The notes: generated by a model not told the origin, from the letters alone. Numbered from the stretch's first letter, positions 16,489 to 25,626 are shown. The stretch: 29,137 nt of DNA from BA4 sp044376575 (GCA_044376575.1 JBILKR010000023.1:1-29137), one strand, 5' to 3'. A program made the numbers and translations.

Positions 16489-19458
16489 TTACAAAGCATT
16501 ATAAATCACCTGTTGAATCTGTGCGCGTTGTCCTTCTCGAATCAGTTTTTTATTTTCAGATGATGGATGAACTCGGTTGGAAAGAAAAATATATATCAAC
16601 TCTTTTTCAGGATCTACCCAAGCCAGAGTGCCTGTAAATCCTGCATGTCCGAAACTGGCATATGAAACACAATCGCAGGCTGTTCCTCCTTCTCCTCCTG
16701 GTGATGGTTTGTCAAATCCAATCGCTCTTCGGTTGCCATTGGCACAAAACTGACATCGAATAAATTCTTTTACTGTGGCTTCCTGAATATATCTTTCGCC
16801 GCCGTAGATGCCATACTGCAAATATAATTGCATCAGCTTTGCCAGGTCATTGGCATTGGAAAACAATCCGGCATGTCCTGCCACACCTCCAACCAATGCA
16901 GCGCCCTGATCGTGAACGTGACCATGTAATAATTGTTTGCGATACAACTGATCGTCTTCAGTAGGTACAATATCCTCTTTGGTGTAGCGATGCAGCGGAC
17001 GATAGGTAAGTCTGTCAGCACCCAATGGAGCATAGAAATTTCTAGTCATGTACGCATCAAGAGTTGTGTTGTTTATGTTTTCAATAATACGTTGTAGATA
17101 GTAATACCCCAGGTCGCTATATAGATAACTTTTTTTACCCGAAAGGGGTGACGCTATATTTTTTTTAAATAGTGTATCTCTTATCCCTTGCCTTGAAAAT
17201 AAATTATTTGCCACCTGATAAGGATAATTTTCACTTTGTGCAGAGGCGTAATATTCCGGCATAAAATGATTCGTTTTATTTAGTGTGCTGTTATGAAATG
17301 GTATCCATGCTTTAAAACCAGCCTGGTGTGTCAGCATATCAATGAGGGTGATGTTGGCCTTGTCGCTTCCTGTTACTTCTTTCAAATAATCACCCAGTTT
17401 TTTTTCAAGTACTATTTTCCCTTCATCCACCATTTTCATTACTGCAGGTAATGTTCCGCTTACCTTTGTAATCGATGCGATGTCGTATAAGTCTTCATCC
17501 TCTACAGGATGTGATTTGTCATAGGTGTGATAACCATACGATTTTTTGAAAAATACTTTTCCACTTTTTGCCGCCAATACCTGGCAGCCGGGAAATACAC
17601 TATCGCGAATGGCTTTCATCACAATGCGGTCAATTTCCAGTAAATCATCACTTTTAATTCCAAGGTCTTCAGGAATGGTATATTTTAAGCGGATGGGAGA
17701 TCCCGTGCTTATTCCTGTTCCTTGTTTATATTCATTAGAAATGGTTACAGGTAATTTCCCTTTAGCAGTTATACCTCCAAAAATTAACTGAGCAGTATAA
17801 TCCATGGCTAGGGTTGAATTCTGATAACTGATAATTACACTTTCTGATGATTTCCAGTCATTGAAAGAAGTCAATAAATAAGGATTGGCAAATACAACCA
17901 GAATTACTTTTTTCTTTTGTGCGATTGTTTTTATAAAGGCTTTGTTCTCTTCTGATATTTTATATGATTTAAACGGACTGGCATTCGATTTGTGAATTGA
18001 AAGCACAATAAGATTTTTGTCTTTCAGCGTGCTCAACATTTGTTCTGCAGCCGCGGCATCTGCTTCGTCATTTACACTGTACTTACTGACACTGGTGTAA
18101 TCATTAAGTCTTTGTTGAAACGTATTTCCTTTTTCTTCTCCGATAGAAATTGATGCAATAGATAAGGTGTCTAATTTTTGCAGTGGAATAATGTTGCTTT
18201 TATTTTTAATCAGCGTGAGTGAGTTTTCAACCAGTTTGCGCAGCACTATTTCTCCGTCTGTGGTATGTAAATCCTGATCAAGATTTTTTAATGATATTGG
18301 TTTAAACCGATACAATCCCTGCCAGTATTTTGCTTTTAATATTTTACGACATTTTTCGGTAATGTATTCTTCACTAATTTCTCCACGACTCATGGCATTT
18401 TTTATTTCCTGAACTGCTTTGGGTACATCTCCCGAAAACAGCAACACATCATTACCTGCAAGCAAGGCTTTCAAATCTACTTCACCTTTTTTATAATAAT
18501 CGGCTACACCTTTCATGTTTAATGCATCGGTAAAAATTAATCCTTTAAAACCCATGTCTTTTTGTAGTAAATCTGTAACCACTTTTTTCGATAGGGTAGT
18601 TGCTGTTTGTGGAGTAGGATCAAGTGCCGGAATAAATAAATGTGCTACCATCATGCTGCCCAGTCCACGTTTAATGAGTTCGCGAAATGGATAAAGCTCC
18701 AAAGTATCCAGTCGGTTTTTATCATGAAGAATAGATGGTAAGTCATGGTGTGAATCTTTATCTGTATCACCATGCCCAGGAAAGTGCTTAGCATTGGCAA
18801 GGACACCTGCATCTTGCATCCCTTTCATATATGCAGTGCCTTTTTCAACCACGTTAAACTTATTTTCACCAAATGAGCGTGCACCAATCACCGGGTTTTT
18901 TATGTTGTTGTTGATGTCAATCACAGGAGCAAAATTGACATGGATACCAACACGTTTACATTGACGTGCAATTTCTTTTCCCATGTCGTAAATCAGTTGA
19001 TTGTTCTGAATAGCGCCCAAAGTCATCTGCCATGGAAACTTCATCGTGCTGTCAAGTCGCATAGACAATCCCCATTCTCCGTCTATCCCTATCATTAGTG
19101 GAATCTTGCTCATGGACTGATATCGGTTGGTAAGGATAATCTGCCGACCTGGTCCGCCCTGCATAAAAATCAATCCACCGATATGGTGCTGCTGAATAGC
19201 ATTTACAACTATGGGATCAGGTGTAGTTCCGTTTTTTGAATACGCTGCAATCATAAAAAGCTGACCAATTTTTTGATCAAGCGTCATATTTTTTATCAGC
19301 GAATCAACCCATTTGCTTTCTTTTTGTAAAAAAGGCGGTAGCGAATCCTGTGGTGGTGTTGGTGTATTGAATTGTTTTGTCCCTACAGCCTGTGAAAGGG
19401 TTATCAGACTGCCGGCAAGTATAAATAAAACCCAACGAAATGATCGAAATAATGACAT
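16489..19458 (-). CDS. GH3 beta-N-acetylglucosaminidase fused to serine hydrolase (beta-lactamase family)
   Basis: The product is 989 aa with two enzyme domains behind a signal peptide (about residues 1-25). The first, about 45-590, is a NagZ-like GH3 hexosaminidase. KHFPGHGDTDKDSHHDLP (224-241) carries the Asp235-His237 dyad that serves as acid/base in NagZ, and FTDALNMKG carries nucleophile Asp311. The second, about 610-985, is a class C beta-lactamase/transpeptidase-like hydrolase: SITK (Ser662, Lys665), YSD (Tyr780) and HAGFTG (938). The layout suggests release of GlcNAc from murein fragments plus cleavage of an amide or ester on the same substrate, in the periplasm (inference). This fusion is known in Bacteroidota. 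Confidence 0.93.
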   Translation of the reverse strand: MSLFRSFRWVLFILAGSLITLSQAVGTKQFNTPTPPQDSLPPFLQKESKWVDSLIKNMTLDQKIGQLFMIAAYSKNGTTPDPIVVNAIQQHHIGGLIFMQGGPGRQIILTNRYQSMSKIPLMIGIDGEWGLSMRLDSTMKFPWQMTLGAIQNNQLIYDMGKEIARQCKRVGIHVNFAPVIDINNNIKNPVIGARSFGENKFNVVEKGTAYMKGMQDAGVLANAKHFPGHGDTDKDSHHDLPSILHDKNRLDTLELYPFRELIKRGLGSMMVAHLFIPALDPTPQTATTLSKKVVTDLLQKDMGFKGLIFTDALNMKGVADYYKKGEVDLKALLAGNDVLLFSGDVPKAVQEIKNAMSRGEISEEYITEKCRKILKAKYWQGLYRFKPISLKNLDQDLHTTDGEIVLRKLVENSLTLIKNKSNIIPLQKLDTLSIASISIGEEKGNTFQQRLNDYTSVSKYSVNDEADAAAAEQMLSTLKDKNLIVLSIHKSNASPFKSYKISEENKAFIKTIAQKKKVILVVFANPYLLTSFNDWKSSESVIISYQNSTLAMDYTAQLIFGGITAKGKLPVTISNEYKQGTGISTGSPIRLKYTIPEDLGIKSDDLLEIDRIVMKAIRDSVFPGCQVLAAKSGKVFFKKSYGYHTYDKSHPVEDEDLYDIASITKVSGTLPAVMKMVDEGKIVLEKKLGDYLKEVTGSDKANITLIDMLTHQAGFKAWIPFHNSTLNKTNHFMPEYYASAQSENYPYQVANNLFSRQGIRDTLFKKNIASPLSGKKSYLYSDLGYYYLQRIIENINNTTLDAYMTRNFYAPLGADRLTYRPLHRYTKEDIVPTEDDQLYRKQLLHGHVHDQGAALVGGVAGHAGLFSNANDLAKLMQLYLQYGIYGGERYIQEATVKEFIRCQFCANGNRRAIGFDKPSPGGEGGTACDCVSYASFGHAGFTGTLAWVDPEKELIYIFLSNRVHPSSENKKLIREGQRAQIQQVIYNAL

Positions 19459-19485
19459 AGTGTAAAATATTCTGAACGATGATTG

Positions 19486-19493
19486 TAAAGTTA
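19486..19493 (-). promoter_or_regulatory. Possible -7 box for the GH3 fusion gene
   Basis: Minus-strand TAACTTTA matches TAnnTTTG at 7 of 8 positions, 27 bp upstream of the ATG. No convincing -33 element was seen. Confidence 0.3.
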
Positions 19494-19718
19494 CAGTATT
19501 CGAATGGAAAAAATTATTGAAGTTTTTTATTTATTGAAGTATGGAATGTTGAAAAGTGAAATTAAATTCACATGAATACAAATTCAGTTGCTATAGATCT
19601 ACGTTATATGCAATTTCGAACTAAAGAGTAAAAGGATTTTCAATCATTTTATTTCGCGCATTCTCATCATATTTTTGTTTTTATATCCTATTAACACCAA
19701 CAAATAATCTACTTCACT

Positions 19719-19726
19719 TATCTTCG
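19719..19726 (+). promoter_or_regulatory. Possible -7 box for the acylase gene
   Basis: TATCTTCG matches TAnnTTTG at 7 of 8 positions and ends 20 bp before the ATG at 19747. It would give a leader of about 16 nt. The 288-bp gap between the divergent GH3 and acylase genes otherwise holds no recognisable feature. Confidence 0.35.
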
Positions 19727-19746
19727 CAACATTGTTTTCCAATAAC

Positions 19747-21858
19747 ATGAAAAAAATTATCACCGGCATTTTTCTTCTTTGCCCTTTTTTAATCTTCGCT
19801 CAACGCATCGACGTTTCTAAAATCATACGCACCGATTCAATTCATATTGTTCGTGATGCTTATGGTGTTCCACACATTTACGCTCCTACCGATATGGAAA
19901 CCATTTACGGTTTTGTATGGGCTACTTGTGAAGATGATTTTAAAACCATGCAGGAAACCTTGTTCCTTACCCGTGCCATGAACGGGCGCATCAATGGTAA
20001 GGAAGGAGCCGTCACTGATTATGTTGTGCAACTGCTAGACATCGAAAATACAGTGAAGAAAAATTATGATACCGTATTTTCAACTGAGTATAAAAAAATT
20101 CTGGAAGCTGCTTGTTTGTCAGTAAATCGCTATGCAGAATTGCATCCGGATGAAGTGATTTTAAAAAAAGCATTTCCTGTTTCTCCTTATGATTTTGTTC
20201 AGGGATATGTGTTGGGTACCACCTTTTTATCCATGATCAGTGAATCGCTGACAAGTATTTTTGAAGACAGATTACCACCGCTCGATCCCGGAAAGCAATA
20301 CGGTTCTAATGGTATTGCTATCCATTCAAGCAAAACTGTTGACGGACAAAATTATATTGCCATCAACTCGCATCAGCCGCTGGAAGGGGTGTTCAGCTGG
20401 TATGAAGCGCATCTGGTAAGCAATGAAGGTCTCAATATGCTGGGCTCTTCATTAACCGGTGCCATCACATTAAATCAGGGTGTGAATGAAAATATTGCCT
20501 GGGCGCATACGCTCAACTTCAACGACTTTTACGACATTTTTCAACTTACCACGCATCCTACTAAAAAAGACATGTATCGGTTCGACGGACAGTGGATGAA
20601 GCTTACCAAAAAGAAAACAAAATTGTCAGTAAAACTCGCCAAGTGGTTGCCCGTGATTACCATTTCAAAAATGGCGTATTACAGCGTTTATGGTCCGGTA
20701 CTGAAAACAAAAAAAGGTGCGTATGCCATTCGCGGTGCGGCTTATAATAATATTGGTGTGGCAGAGCAATGGTACCGCATGGGAAAAGCAAAGAATTTTA
20801 CTGAGTTCAAAAAAGCACTAGAAATGCAACAACTGCCCAACATGAATATCGTGTATGCCGACCGTTTTGATACTATCTTTTATATTTCCAATGGACTGTA
20901 TCCAAATACCAGAAATAAAAATTACAACTGGCGACACATGGTTCCGGGTGATACTTCTGCTACATTATGGAATCTGCATTCGTATTTTCCGCTGAGTGCA
21001 TTACCACAACAACTCAATCCTGAATGTGGGTTTTTGTATAGTGTAAATCAAACACCATTCCGAGTAACGGAGCAGAACTGTAATGTATCTCCTGATGATT
21101 ATTCTCATACCATGGGTTTACAGCGCCGTCATTTTAATCGAAGCAAGCGACTTGAAAAATTAATGGATACTGTAAATGTGTTCGACTGGCAAAAATTCAA
21201 GCGAATTAAGTATGATATGGTGATGCCTGATACCGTTATGTTCATAACCAGTGTAGAGCGTTTCAGGGAATTAGATCCTGTAAAGTACCCGGATTTGAAG
21301 GCATCCATTGAAGTATTAAAAAAATGTGAGCGAAAAGGTAATATTGATAATCCACACATCGCTCTTTTTGTTATTTCATTTCTTGAGTTGATGAGCAAGG
21401 TAAAATTTGATGCAGAGTTTGTACCATTAAGCATGATTACGCCTGATGAAGTATATGCCGAATGTTTAAGAAAGGCACGCGACCACATGATGAAACATTT
21501 CGGATCACTTGAAGTACCCTGGGGAAAAGTACAACGGCTGCGCAGGGGAGGAAAGGATTATCCTTTACCAGGCTTACCCGATGTGTTGGCTGCCATGTAT
21601 TCAAAGAAAAGAAAAGACGGAACGCTTGCGCCTGAATCAGGAGAGTGTTATATTTTATTAGCTAAGATGGGAAAGGATGGATTACACCTGGAAAGCGTGA
21701 ATGCCTATGGAGCTTCCAATAAGCCAGACAGCAAGCATTATACCGATCAGATGGAAATGTTTGTAAATCAGCAAACAAAACCGATGACATTGGATAAGCA
21801 AACCATCTGGAAAAATGCTGAGCGCATTTATCATCCTGACTATAAAAACAATAAGTGA
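19747..21858 (+). CDS. Penicillin acylase family protein (S45-type Ntn hydrolase)
   Basis: The family cleaves amides such as beta-lactam side chains, N-acyl homoserine lactones or acyl peptides. The product is 703 aa from ATG 19747; the TTG at 19732 would put five residues before the signal peptide and is rejected. Signal peptide: about residues 1-18 (ending IFAQ). The alpha-chain part has IVRDAYGVPHIYA and GFVWATCEDDF. The predicted autocleavage site is YGSN, with Ser187 as the N-terminal nucleophile of the beta chain. N-x-N-I-A-W-A-H-T follows at about 247, typical of the oxyanion-hole region. Base composition looks more GC-rich than in neighbouring genes. The true substrate is unknown; it acts in the periplasm. 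Confidence 0.9.
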   Translation: MKKIITGIFLLCPFLIFAQRIDVSKIIRTDSIHIVRDAYGVPHIYAPTDMETIYGFVWATCEDDFKTMQETLFLTRAMNGRINGKEGAVTDYVVQLLDIENTVKKNYDTVFSTEYKKILEAACLSVNRYAELHPDEVILKKAFPVSPYDFVQGYVLGTTFLSMISESLTSIFEDRLPPLDPGKQYGSNGIAIHSSKTVDGQNYIAINSHQPLEGVFSWYEAHLVSNEGLNMLGSSLTGAITLNQGVNENIAWAHTLNFNDFYDIFQLTTHPTKKDMYRFDGQWMKLTKKKTKLSVKLAKWLPVITISKMAYYSVYGPVLKTKKGAYAIRGAAYNNIGVAEQWYRMGKAKNFTEFKKALEMQQLPNMNIVYADRFDTIFYISNGLYPNTRNKNYNWRHMVPGDTSATLWNLHSYFPLSALPQQLNPECGFLYSVNQTPFRVTEQNCNVSPDDYSHTMGLQRRHFNRSKRLEKLMDTVNVFDWQKFKRIKYDMVMPDTVMFITSVERFRELDPVKYPDLKASIEVLKKCERKGNIDNPHIALFVISFLELMSKVKFDAEFVPLSMITPDEVYAECLRKARDHMMKHFGSLEVPWGKVQRLRRGGKDYPLPGLPDVLAAMYSKKRKDGTLAPESGECYILLAKMGKDGLHLESVNAYGASNKPDSKHYTDQMEMFVNQQTKPMTLDKQTIWKNAERIYHPDYKNNK

Positions 21859-21887
21859 GTAAACAAATATTTAGCAACAGATATCAT

Positions 21888-21895
21888 TACCTTTG
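21888..21895 (+). promoter_or_regulatory. -7 box for the DUF3467 gene
   Basis: TACCTTTG is a perfect match to TAnnTTTG. It sits between the acylase stop (21858) and the ATG at 21910, giving a predicted leader of about 10 nt. The -33 region is weak (ATTTAG at 21869). Confidence 0.45.
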
Positions 21896-21909
21896 AAAAA
21901 AAATGATCT

Positions 21910-22242
21910 ATGAAAGAGAACGAAAACGAAAATAATGCACAGGGACAAATCAACATTGAACTTACTGAGGATGTATCGGAGGGAATCTATTCCAACCTGG
22001 CGGTGATTACCCATTCGCACAGTGAGTTTGTGTTGGATTTTATTACAATAATGCCCGGTGTGCCCAAGGCTAAAGTAAAATCAAGGATAATTTTAACACC
22101 GGAGCATGCCAAGCGTTTGGCACTTGCCTTGAGAGACAATATTTCAAAGTTTGAGGCACAACATGGCAGTATCAAGGATACCAATATGCCCGGAGGCCCC
22201 AGTTTCCCGATGAATTTCGGCGGACCACAGGGGTTTGCTTAG
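21910..22242 (+). CDS. DUF3467 domain-containing protein
   Basis: The product is 110 aa, small and cytoplasmic, with no signal or membrane segment. The DUF3467 pattern is clear: INIELTEDVSEGIYSNLAVI, then HSEFVLDFITIMPGVPKAKV, then RIILTPEHAKRLALALRDNI. The tail is rich in Gly, Pro, Met and Phe (MPGGPSFPMNFGGPQGFA-like). The function of DUF3467 is not known. A perfect -7 box directly upstream suggests it has its own promoter despite following the acylase gene by 51 bp. The repeat patch begins just after its stop. Confidence 0.92.
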   Translation: MKENENENNAQGQINIELTEDVSEGIYSNLAVITHSHSEFVLDFITIMPGVPKAKVKSRIILTPEHAKRLALALRDNISKFEAQHGSIKDTNMPGGPSFPMNFGGPQGFA

Positions 22243-22609
22243 GAAGTTGAGGTTTAAGATTAAGGGTTGAGGAAAATGTTAAGGTTGAGGGCTGAGCCCG
22301 CTGCCTGAGGCTCTCGAAGGCAAAGGGCGATAAATTATAACTACAGTCACCTCGAGTGGTGCTTTAAAGGCGCTGTATCGAGAGGTGGTAACAATAACTA
22401 AATGTCTCGCATAGTTCTCGATACAAGCCTACGGCTCACTCGAACTGACCCAGCTCACAGCCAATCCGGGCCTTCGAGAGCCTCAGGCACCGGATAATTT
22501 TTTGCTAACGGCTCACTCGAACTGACCTAGTCCAATGCTAATCCGGGCCTTTGAGAGCCTCAGGCGCCTGATATTTTTATAACGGCTCACTGTTCACGGC
22601 TCACTGATC
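22243..22609. repeat. Non-coding mosaic of direct, inverted and tandem repeats
   Basis: This 365-bp gap holds no gene. Its first part has three GTTGAGG units (22246, 22266, 22284). Next, TGCCTGAGGCTCTCGAAGGC (22302-22321) is an exact inverted copy of 22470-22489, and nearly so of 22547-22565 (19 bp, one mismatch). An inner 10-bp inverted pair, TGTATCGAGA/TCTCGATACA, lies at 22374 and 22416. ACGGCTCACTCGAACTGACC recurs at 22431 and 22508 (period 77) within a longer imperfect duplication. Two 14-bp units ACGGCTCACTG(T/A)TC at 22582 and 22596 run into the DUF3817 stop codon. It looks like REP/BIME-type intergenic repeats; no transposase is nearby. Confidence 0.85.
22302..22489. repeat. Long inverted repeat within the mosaic
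   Basis: The 20-bp arms 22302-22321 and 22470-22489 are perfect reverse complements, separated by 148 bp. Each arm contains the small palindrome GCCTnAGGC. The nested 10-bp pair at 22374-22383 and 22416-22425 would allow a two-tier cruciform or RNA stem. The right arm has a second near-copy at 22547-22565. Confidence 0.85.
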
Positions 22610-22889
22610 ACCCCAAATACTTCCGTTCAAATATAAACGGTCCGAAGGGCAGGAGAGAGGCTACAAAAGCTAACACTGTACGGGAGAATGTCCAGTGTCC
22701 TTTAAAAAGAAAATAAGGAAGAAAGCCGGCATACATCATAAATAACATACCATGCGCCCATCCTACATACTTCACCGCTTCAGGAAAGTTCCAGACGTAT
22801 TTTAAAGGCATGGCAATGCACAAGAGTAAAAGATAAGATATGCCTTCGAGCCGAGCGATGAATTGAAAATATTTATGCATAGAATTCAT
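22608..22889 (-). CDS. DUF3817 membrane protein
   Basis: The product is about 93 aa from ATG 22889. The frame extends to an ATG at 22964, but that would overlap the upstream SGNH gene by 58 bp and add residues outside the family, so a start at 22889 (or 22880) is preferred. DUF3817 features are clear: ARLEGISYLLLLCIAMPLKY, a helix around VKYVGWAHGMLFMMYAG, and a C-terminal SLLPFGPFIFERK. Three membrane helices are predicted. The function is unknown; a related domain is found in bacterial integral membrane proteins. The stop codon overlaps the end of the repeat patch by 2 bp. Confidence 0.88.
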   Translation of the reverse strand: MNSMHKYFQFIARLEGISYLLLLCIAMPLKYVWNFPEAVKYVGWAHGMLFMMYAGFLPYFLFKGHWTFSRTVLAFVASLLPFGPFIFERKYLG

Positions 22890-22906
22890 ATCAAGTATCA
22901 AGAATT

Positions 22907-24547
22907 TTAATTGTTCGACTGAAGCATAATTTTTTGGGAATACATCTGATTCTCTTTTATCCATGTAATAAAATACATGCCATTGGGTAGCCCGCTTAAA
23001 TCAATATATTCCTTATGAAAACTAATTCCACTAACTTGAATTCCTTGCAAATCTGTAATTTTAAAAATATCTACGTCTTCTATATTTGAAAAATTAATTT
23101 TTCCATCTGTTGGATTAGGATAAAATAAAGGTTGATGATTTTCAGTAATGTTTACTATTGAAGTGTTTTGTGGTCCGTAAGTAAAGTCTATCACAGGAGC
23201 CCATTGTGGTTGGTCAGGTCCGCTAAATGTAATAGCTCCGTTACTACTTGCAGGTGCATAAATGATGAGTTGAACTATTGTATCATTATTGAAAAAGGTA
23301 TTGAATGATGCAGGTAAATCGATTCTGAGCCAGTGCCCGTTACCTACTGATCCAAAAACACAAGCGCTACCGCTTGCATCAGCATTGGCTGTGAGGTCAG
23401 CGGCATCCCAGCTTATGTCATTTCCGAAATGTCCTGATCGTAATGAAACCTCAACTGTTCCATTCACCGGCTGGTTCCCATTCAACTGATCTCTTCTTAA
23501 AAAAACAGACACCTTTGAAATGCCTGTGTCAGCAAGTGTTCCGGTATGGAAGGTGAGTACAGTGTGATTGGTATTTCCGTTGAATTCGCCCAGTTCTATG
23601 TTTTGCGAAAAATTTCCTGAAGGTTGTAACGTTCCCGATGTATTGTTCCCTTCAGCCAGAAAATATGCATCATTCATCAATACCTTGTGATAAAATTTTT
23701 CAGTATGGTATTCAATCAAATCAAAGAAACCTTCGGCAGATAAATGGAAACAATCTTTGGTCACTAAATAATCGCGCATTGAATTTTTTGGGGAAGGATA
23801 ATTCGCATATCCTACAGGGAGGGGAGAAGTGTAGGGTGGATATGTACCTCCGGGAGCAACGCCAAGCGGACTATTCTGGCCAAAAGTATGTTGCATTAAA
23901 CCTGTAGCAGAAATAAAATCAACACGCGGATCATTCATGGCTACGGTGTCCATGATGGCTGAAAAATCATTAAGTATAGTATTGAGTTGAAGAAAATTTG
24001 GAAATCCCATGCTTGACCAAAGGCCGTAAAACGGATGAGTAGATTGCAATGGAGCAAGCGATTCAATTACCTCTTCAAAATTAGGATAGGCATAACCGCT
24101 CCATAAAATACGAACATCAGGACGAACACTTTTAATAAATTCAATAATACTGATGAGTTTTTGTTTTACTTCATTTTTAATGGCATTGGTCTGAGCATCC
24201 GTAAAATTTACATTCCAGTCGCCCAACACATCATTACCTCCGATGCTGAGATGAACTACCTTGATAGATGGGTTACTCATCAATTGAGCAGCAATTTCGT
24301 TTTGTTTTGAAGAGGTAAGAAAATCATCAGTTTGTGCACCGTTTTCTGCTAAGGTAAAATTGGTATAAAAAGTTTTATCAGAATGCCCCCATTTTTTGAA
24401 AACATTATTATGGGTTTGATCTACACCCATAAAGAATGCCCAGCTGTCGCCCACCAGCAACACTTTATGAGTATAGGTTTCGGTACATTGTGCTTGGATC
24501 ATAAGTGATCCGAATAAAGAAATGAAGAGAAGAATAAATTTATTCAT
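22907..24547 (-). CDS. Secreted SGNH/GDSL hydrolase with type IX secretion sorting domain
   Basis: The product is 546 aa from ATG 24547; the preceding TTG is not needed. Signal peptide: residues 1-20. The SGNH hydrolase domain (about 27-285) has GDSW (nucleophile Ser35), IGGND (Asn105) and DCFH (Asp265, His268), so the catalytic residues are in place. It is predicted to be an esterase or acetylhydrolase acting on carbohydrate or lipid. Residues about 300-460 form a beta-rich region that may bind carbohydrate. The last 80 residues are a type A sorting domain (FYPNPTDGKINFS, LSGLPNGMYFI), directing the protein through the type IX system to the surface. The DUF3817 gene follows 17 bp later. Confidence 0.92.
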   Translation of the reverse strand: MNKFILLFISLFGSLMIQAQCTETYTHKVLLVGDSWAFFMGVDQTHNNVFKKWGHSDKTFYTNFTLAENGAQTDDFLTSSKQNEIAAQLMSNPSIKVVHLSIGGNDVLGDWNVNFTDAQTNAIKNEVKQKLISIIEFIKSVRPDVRILWSGYAYPNFEEVIESLAPLQSTHPFYGLWSSMGFPNFLQLNTILNDFSAIMDTVAMNDPRVDFISATGLMQHTFGQNSPLGVAPGGTYPPYTSPLPVGYANYPSPKNSMRDYLVTKDCFHLSAEGFFDLIEYHTEKFYHKVLMNDAYFLAEGNNTSGTLQPSGNFSQNIELGEFNGNTNHTVLTFHTGTLADTGISKVSVFLRRDQLNGNQPVNGTVEVSLRSGHFGNDISWDAADLTANADASGSACVFGSVGNGHWLRIDLPASFNTFFNNDTIVQLIIYAPASSNGAITFSGPDQPQWAPVIDFTYGPQNTSIVNITENHQPLFYPNPTDGKINFSNIEDVDIFKITDLQGIQVSGISFHKEYIDLSGLPNGMYFITWIKENQMYSQKIMLQSNN

Positions 24548-24612
24548 CAATTGTTTTTATGAATATCGAATGTAAAAAAAGATCAGATGATTTAAAAGGA
24601 TTTATTCGTTTA

Positions 24613-25626
24613 TCAAAGTTTGATTCCTTTTTTATTTCCCTTAATAAAAACTTCTACAGCATTTTTAAAAAATCCCCAACCATAGCCACTTAGTTGAATG
24701 AATGCTGCTTTAACACTAAGAAAACCTACATGTGTGCTTTTATTCTTGATGGATGAATCAATGAAGACCAAGAGTTTATATAATGCCATACTCAACATCC
24801 AAGCAAAGCCGATGTTTAAATCGATTAGAAAAAATAAAGCACCGAAAACCCAATAACAAGTAAAAACAAACGGGAAAAGGTGGGTTATTTTTAATTCATT
24901 TTTATGTCTAGTAAATAAATTGATACGTGCGGCACCGAAACGAAATACCTGTTTGAAGAACTGTTTGAAAGTGGTTCTGCGTTTGTGATAAACATATGCA
25001 TCAGGTATTAGCGCTGATCCGAATCCTTGCTGAATGATTCGAATGCTGAGGTCAATATCTTCACCGCAACGAAAGGTAGTATCGTAACCCTTTACGTGTT
25101 CAAATGCTTTTCTGGAAATACCCATATTGAAACCTCGTGGATGAAATACGCCTACATGTTTTTTATTTCCGCGAATTCCTCCGGTAGTAAACAAGGAGGT
25201 CATGGAATAACTAATGGCTTTCTGAACGGGAGTAAACGATGTATGTGCAGCATCTGGTCCGCCAAACAGATCAACAGGATGAGATTGTAAGAATAGATCT
25301 ACTTTTTTTAGATAGTCAGGTGGTATGATACAATCTGAATCCAGAAAAATAAAATACTCACCGCATGCTTTAACCGCACCTAGATTTCTTGCATCGCTCA
25401 CCGGTAAAAATTCTTCGTATAAAAACTGAATGGTCAATTGATTGTAAAACGGACGAGCAATGTTTTCCAGGCTTTTTTTGGGTGTGCCGTCTGCAATCAG
25501 AACTTCAAAATTTTTAAAGGTACTCTGCGTTAAACTTTCGAGGAATTCCTGAACTTCATCCGGTCTGCCGAATGTTGGTATAATCAATGAATATTTTGGT
25601 GCAGCAGAATCCACTTCATTATTCAC
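24613..25626 (-). CDS. Glycosyltransferase family 2 with C-terminal membrane helices
   Basis: The product is about 337 aa. The frame has no ATG near its beginning. A TTG at 25683 would overlap the upstream gene by 65 bp, while the GTG at 25626 overlaps that gene's stop by a few bases and puts the start just before the GT-A fold (YSLIIPTFGRPDEVQEFL), so I choose GTG. The GT2 domain has IADGTP, FLDSDCIIPPDYL (the DxD metal site) and GEDIDLSIRI (the ED motif with the likely base). Hydrophobic helices lie near the C-terminus (about 240-300). The donor and acceptor sugars cannot be read. It probably works in envelope polysaccharide assembly with the next GT. Confidence 0.88.
   Translation of the reverse strand: MNNEVDSAAPKYSLIIPTFGRPDEVQEFLESLTQSTFKNFEVLIADGTPKKSLENIARPFYNQLTIQFLYEEFLPVSDARNLGAVKACGEYFIFLDSDCIIPPDYLKKVDLFLQSHPVDLFGGPDAAHTSFTPVQKAISYSMTSLFTTGGIRGNKKHVGVFHPRGFNMGISRKAFEHVKGYDTTFRCGEDIDLSIRIIQQGFGSALIPDAYVYHKRRTTFKQFFKQVFRFGAARINLFTRHKNELKITHLFPFVFTCYWVFGALFFLIDLNIGFAWMLSMALYKLLVFIDSSIKNKSTHVGFLSVKAAFIQLSGYGWGFFKNAVEVFIKGNKKGIKL

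Noticed and set aside
19459..19746. Possible small gene or RNA in the divergent gap
   Set aside because: Only very short frames (about 19 codons) and no recognisable RNA structure; probably promoters only.
22582..22609. Short tandem copies as a possible CRISPR or minisatellite array
   Set aside because: Only two 14-bp copies with no spacers; no cas genes are present. Kept only as part of the repeat patch.
22243..22609. Insertion sequence or integron remnant
   Set aside because: No transposase or integrase fragment and no target-site duplication could be identified; the inverted arms are internal rather than terminal to a gene.
22890..22964. Longer N-terminus for the DUF3817 protein
   Set aside because: It overlaps the SGNH hydrolase gene by 58 bp and adds residues before the family's normal beginning.
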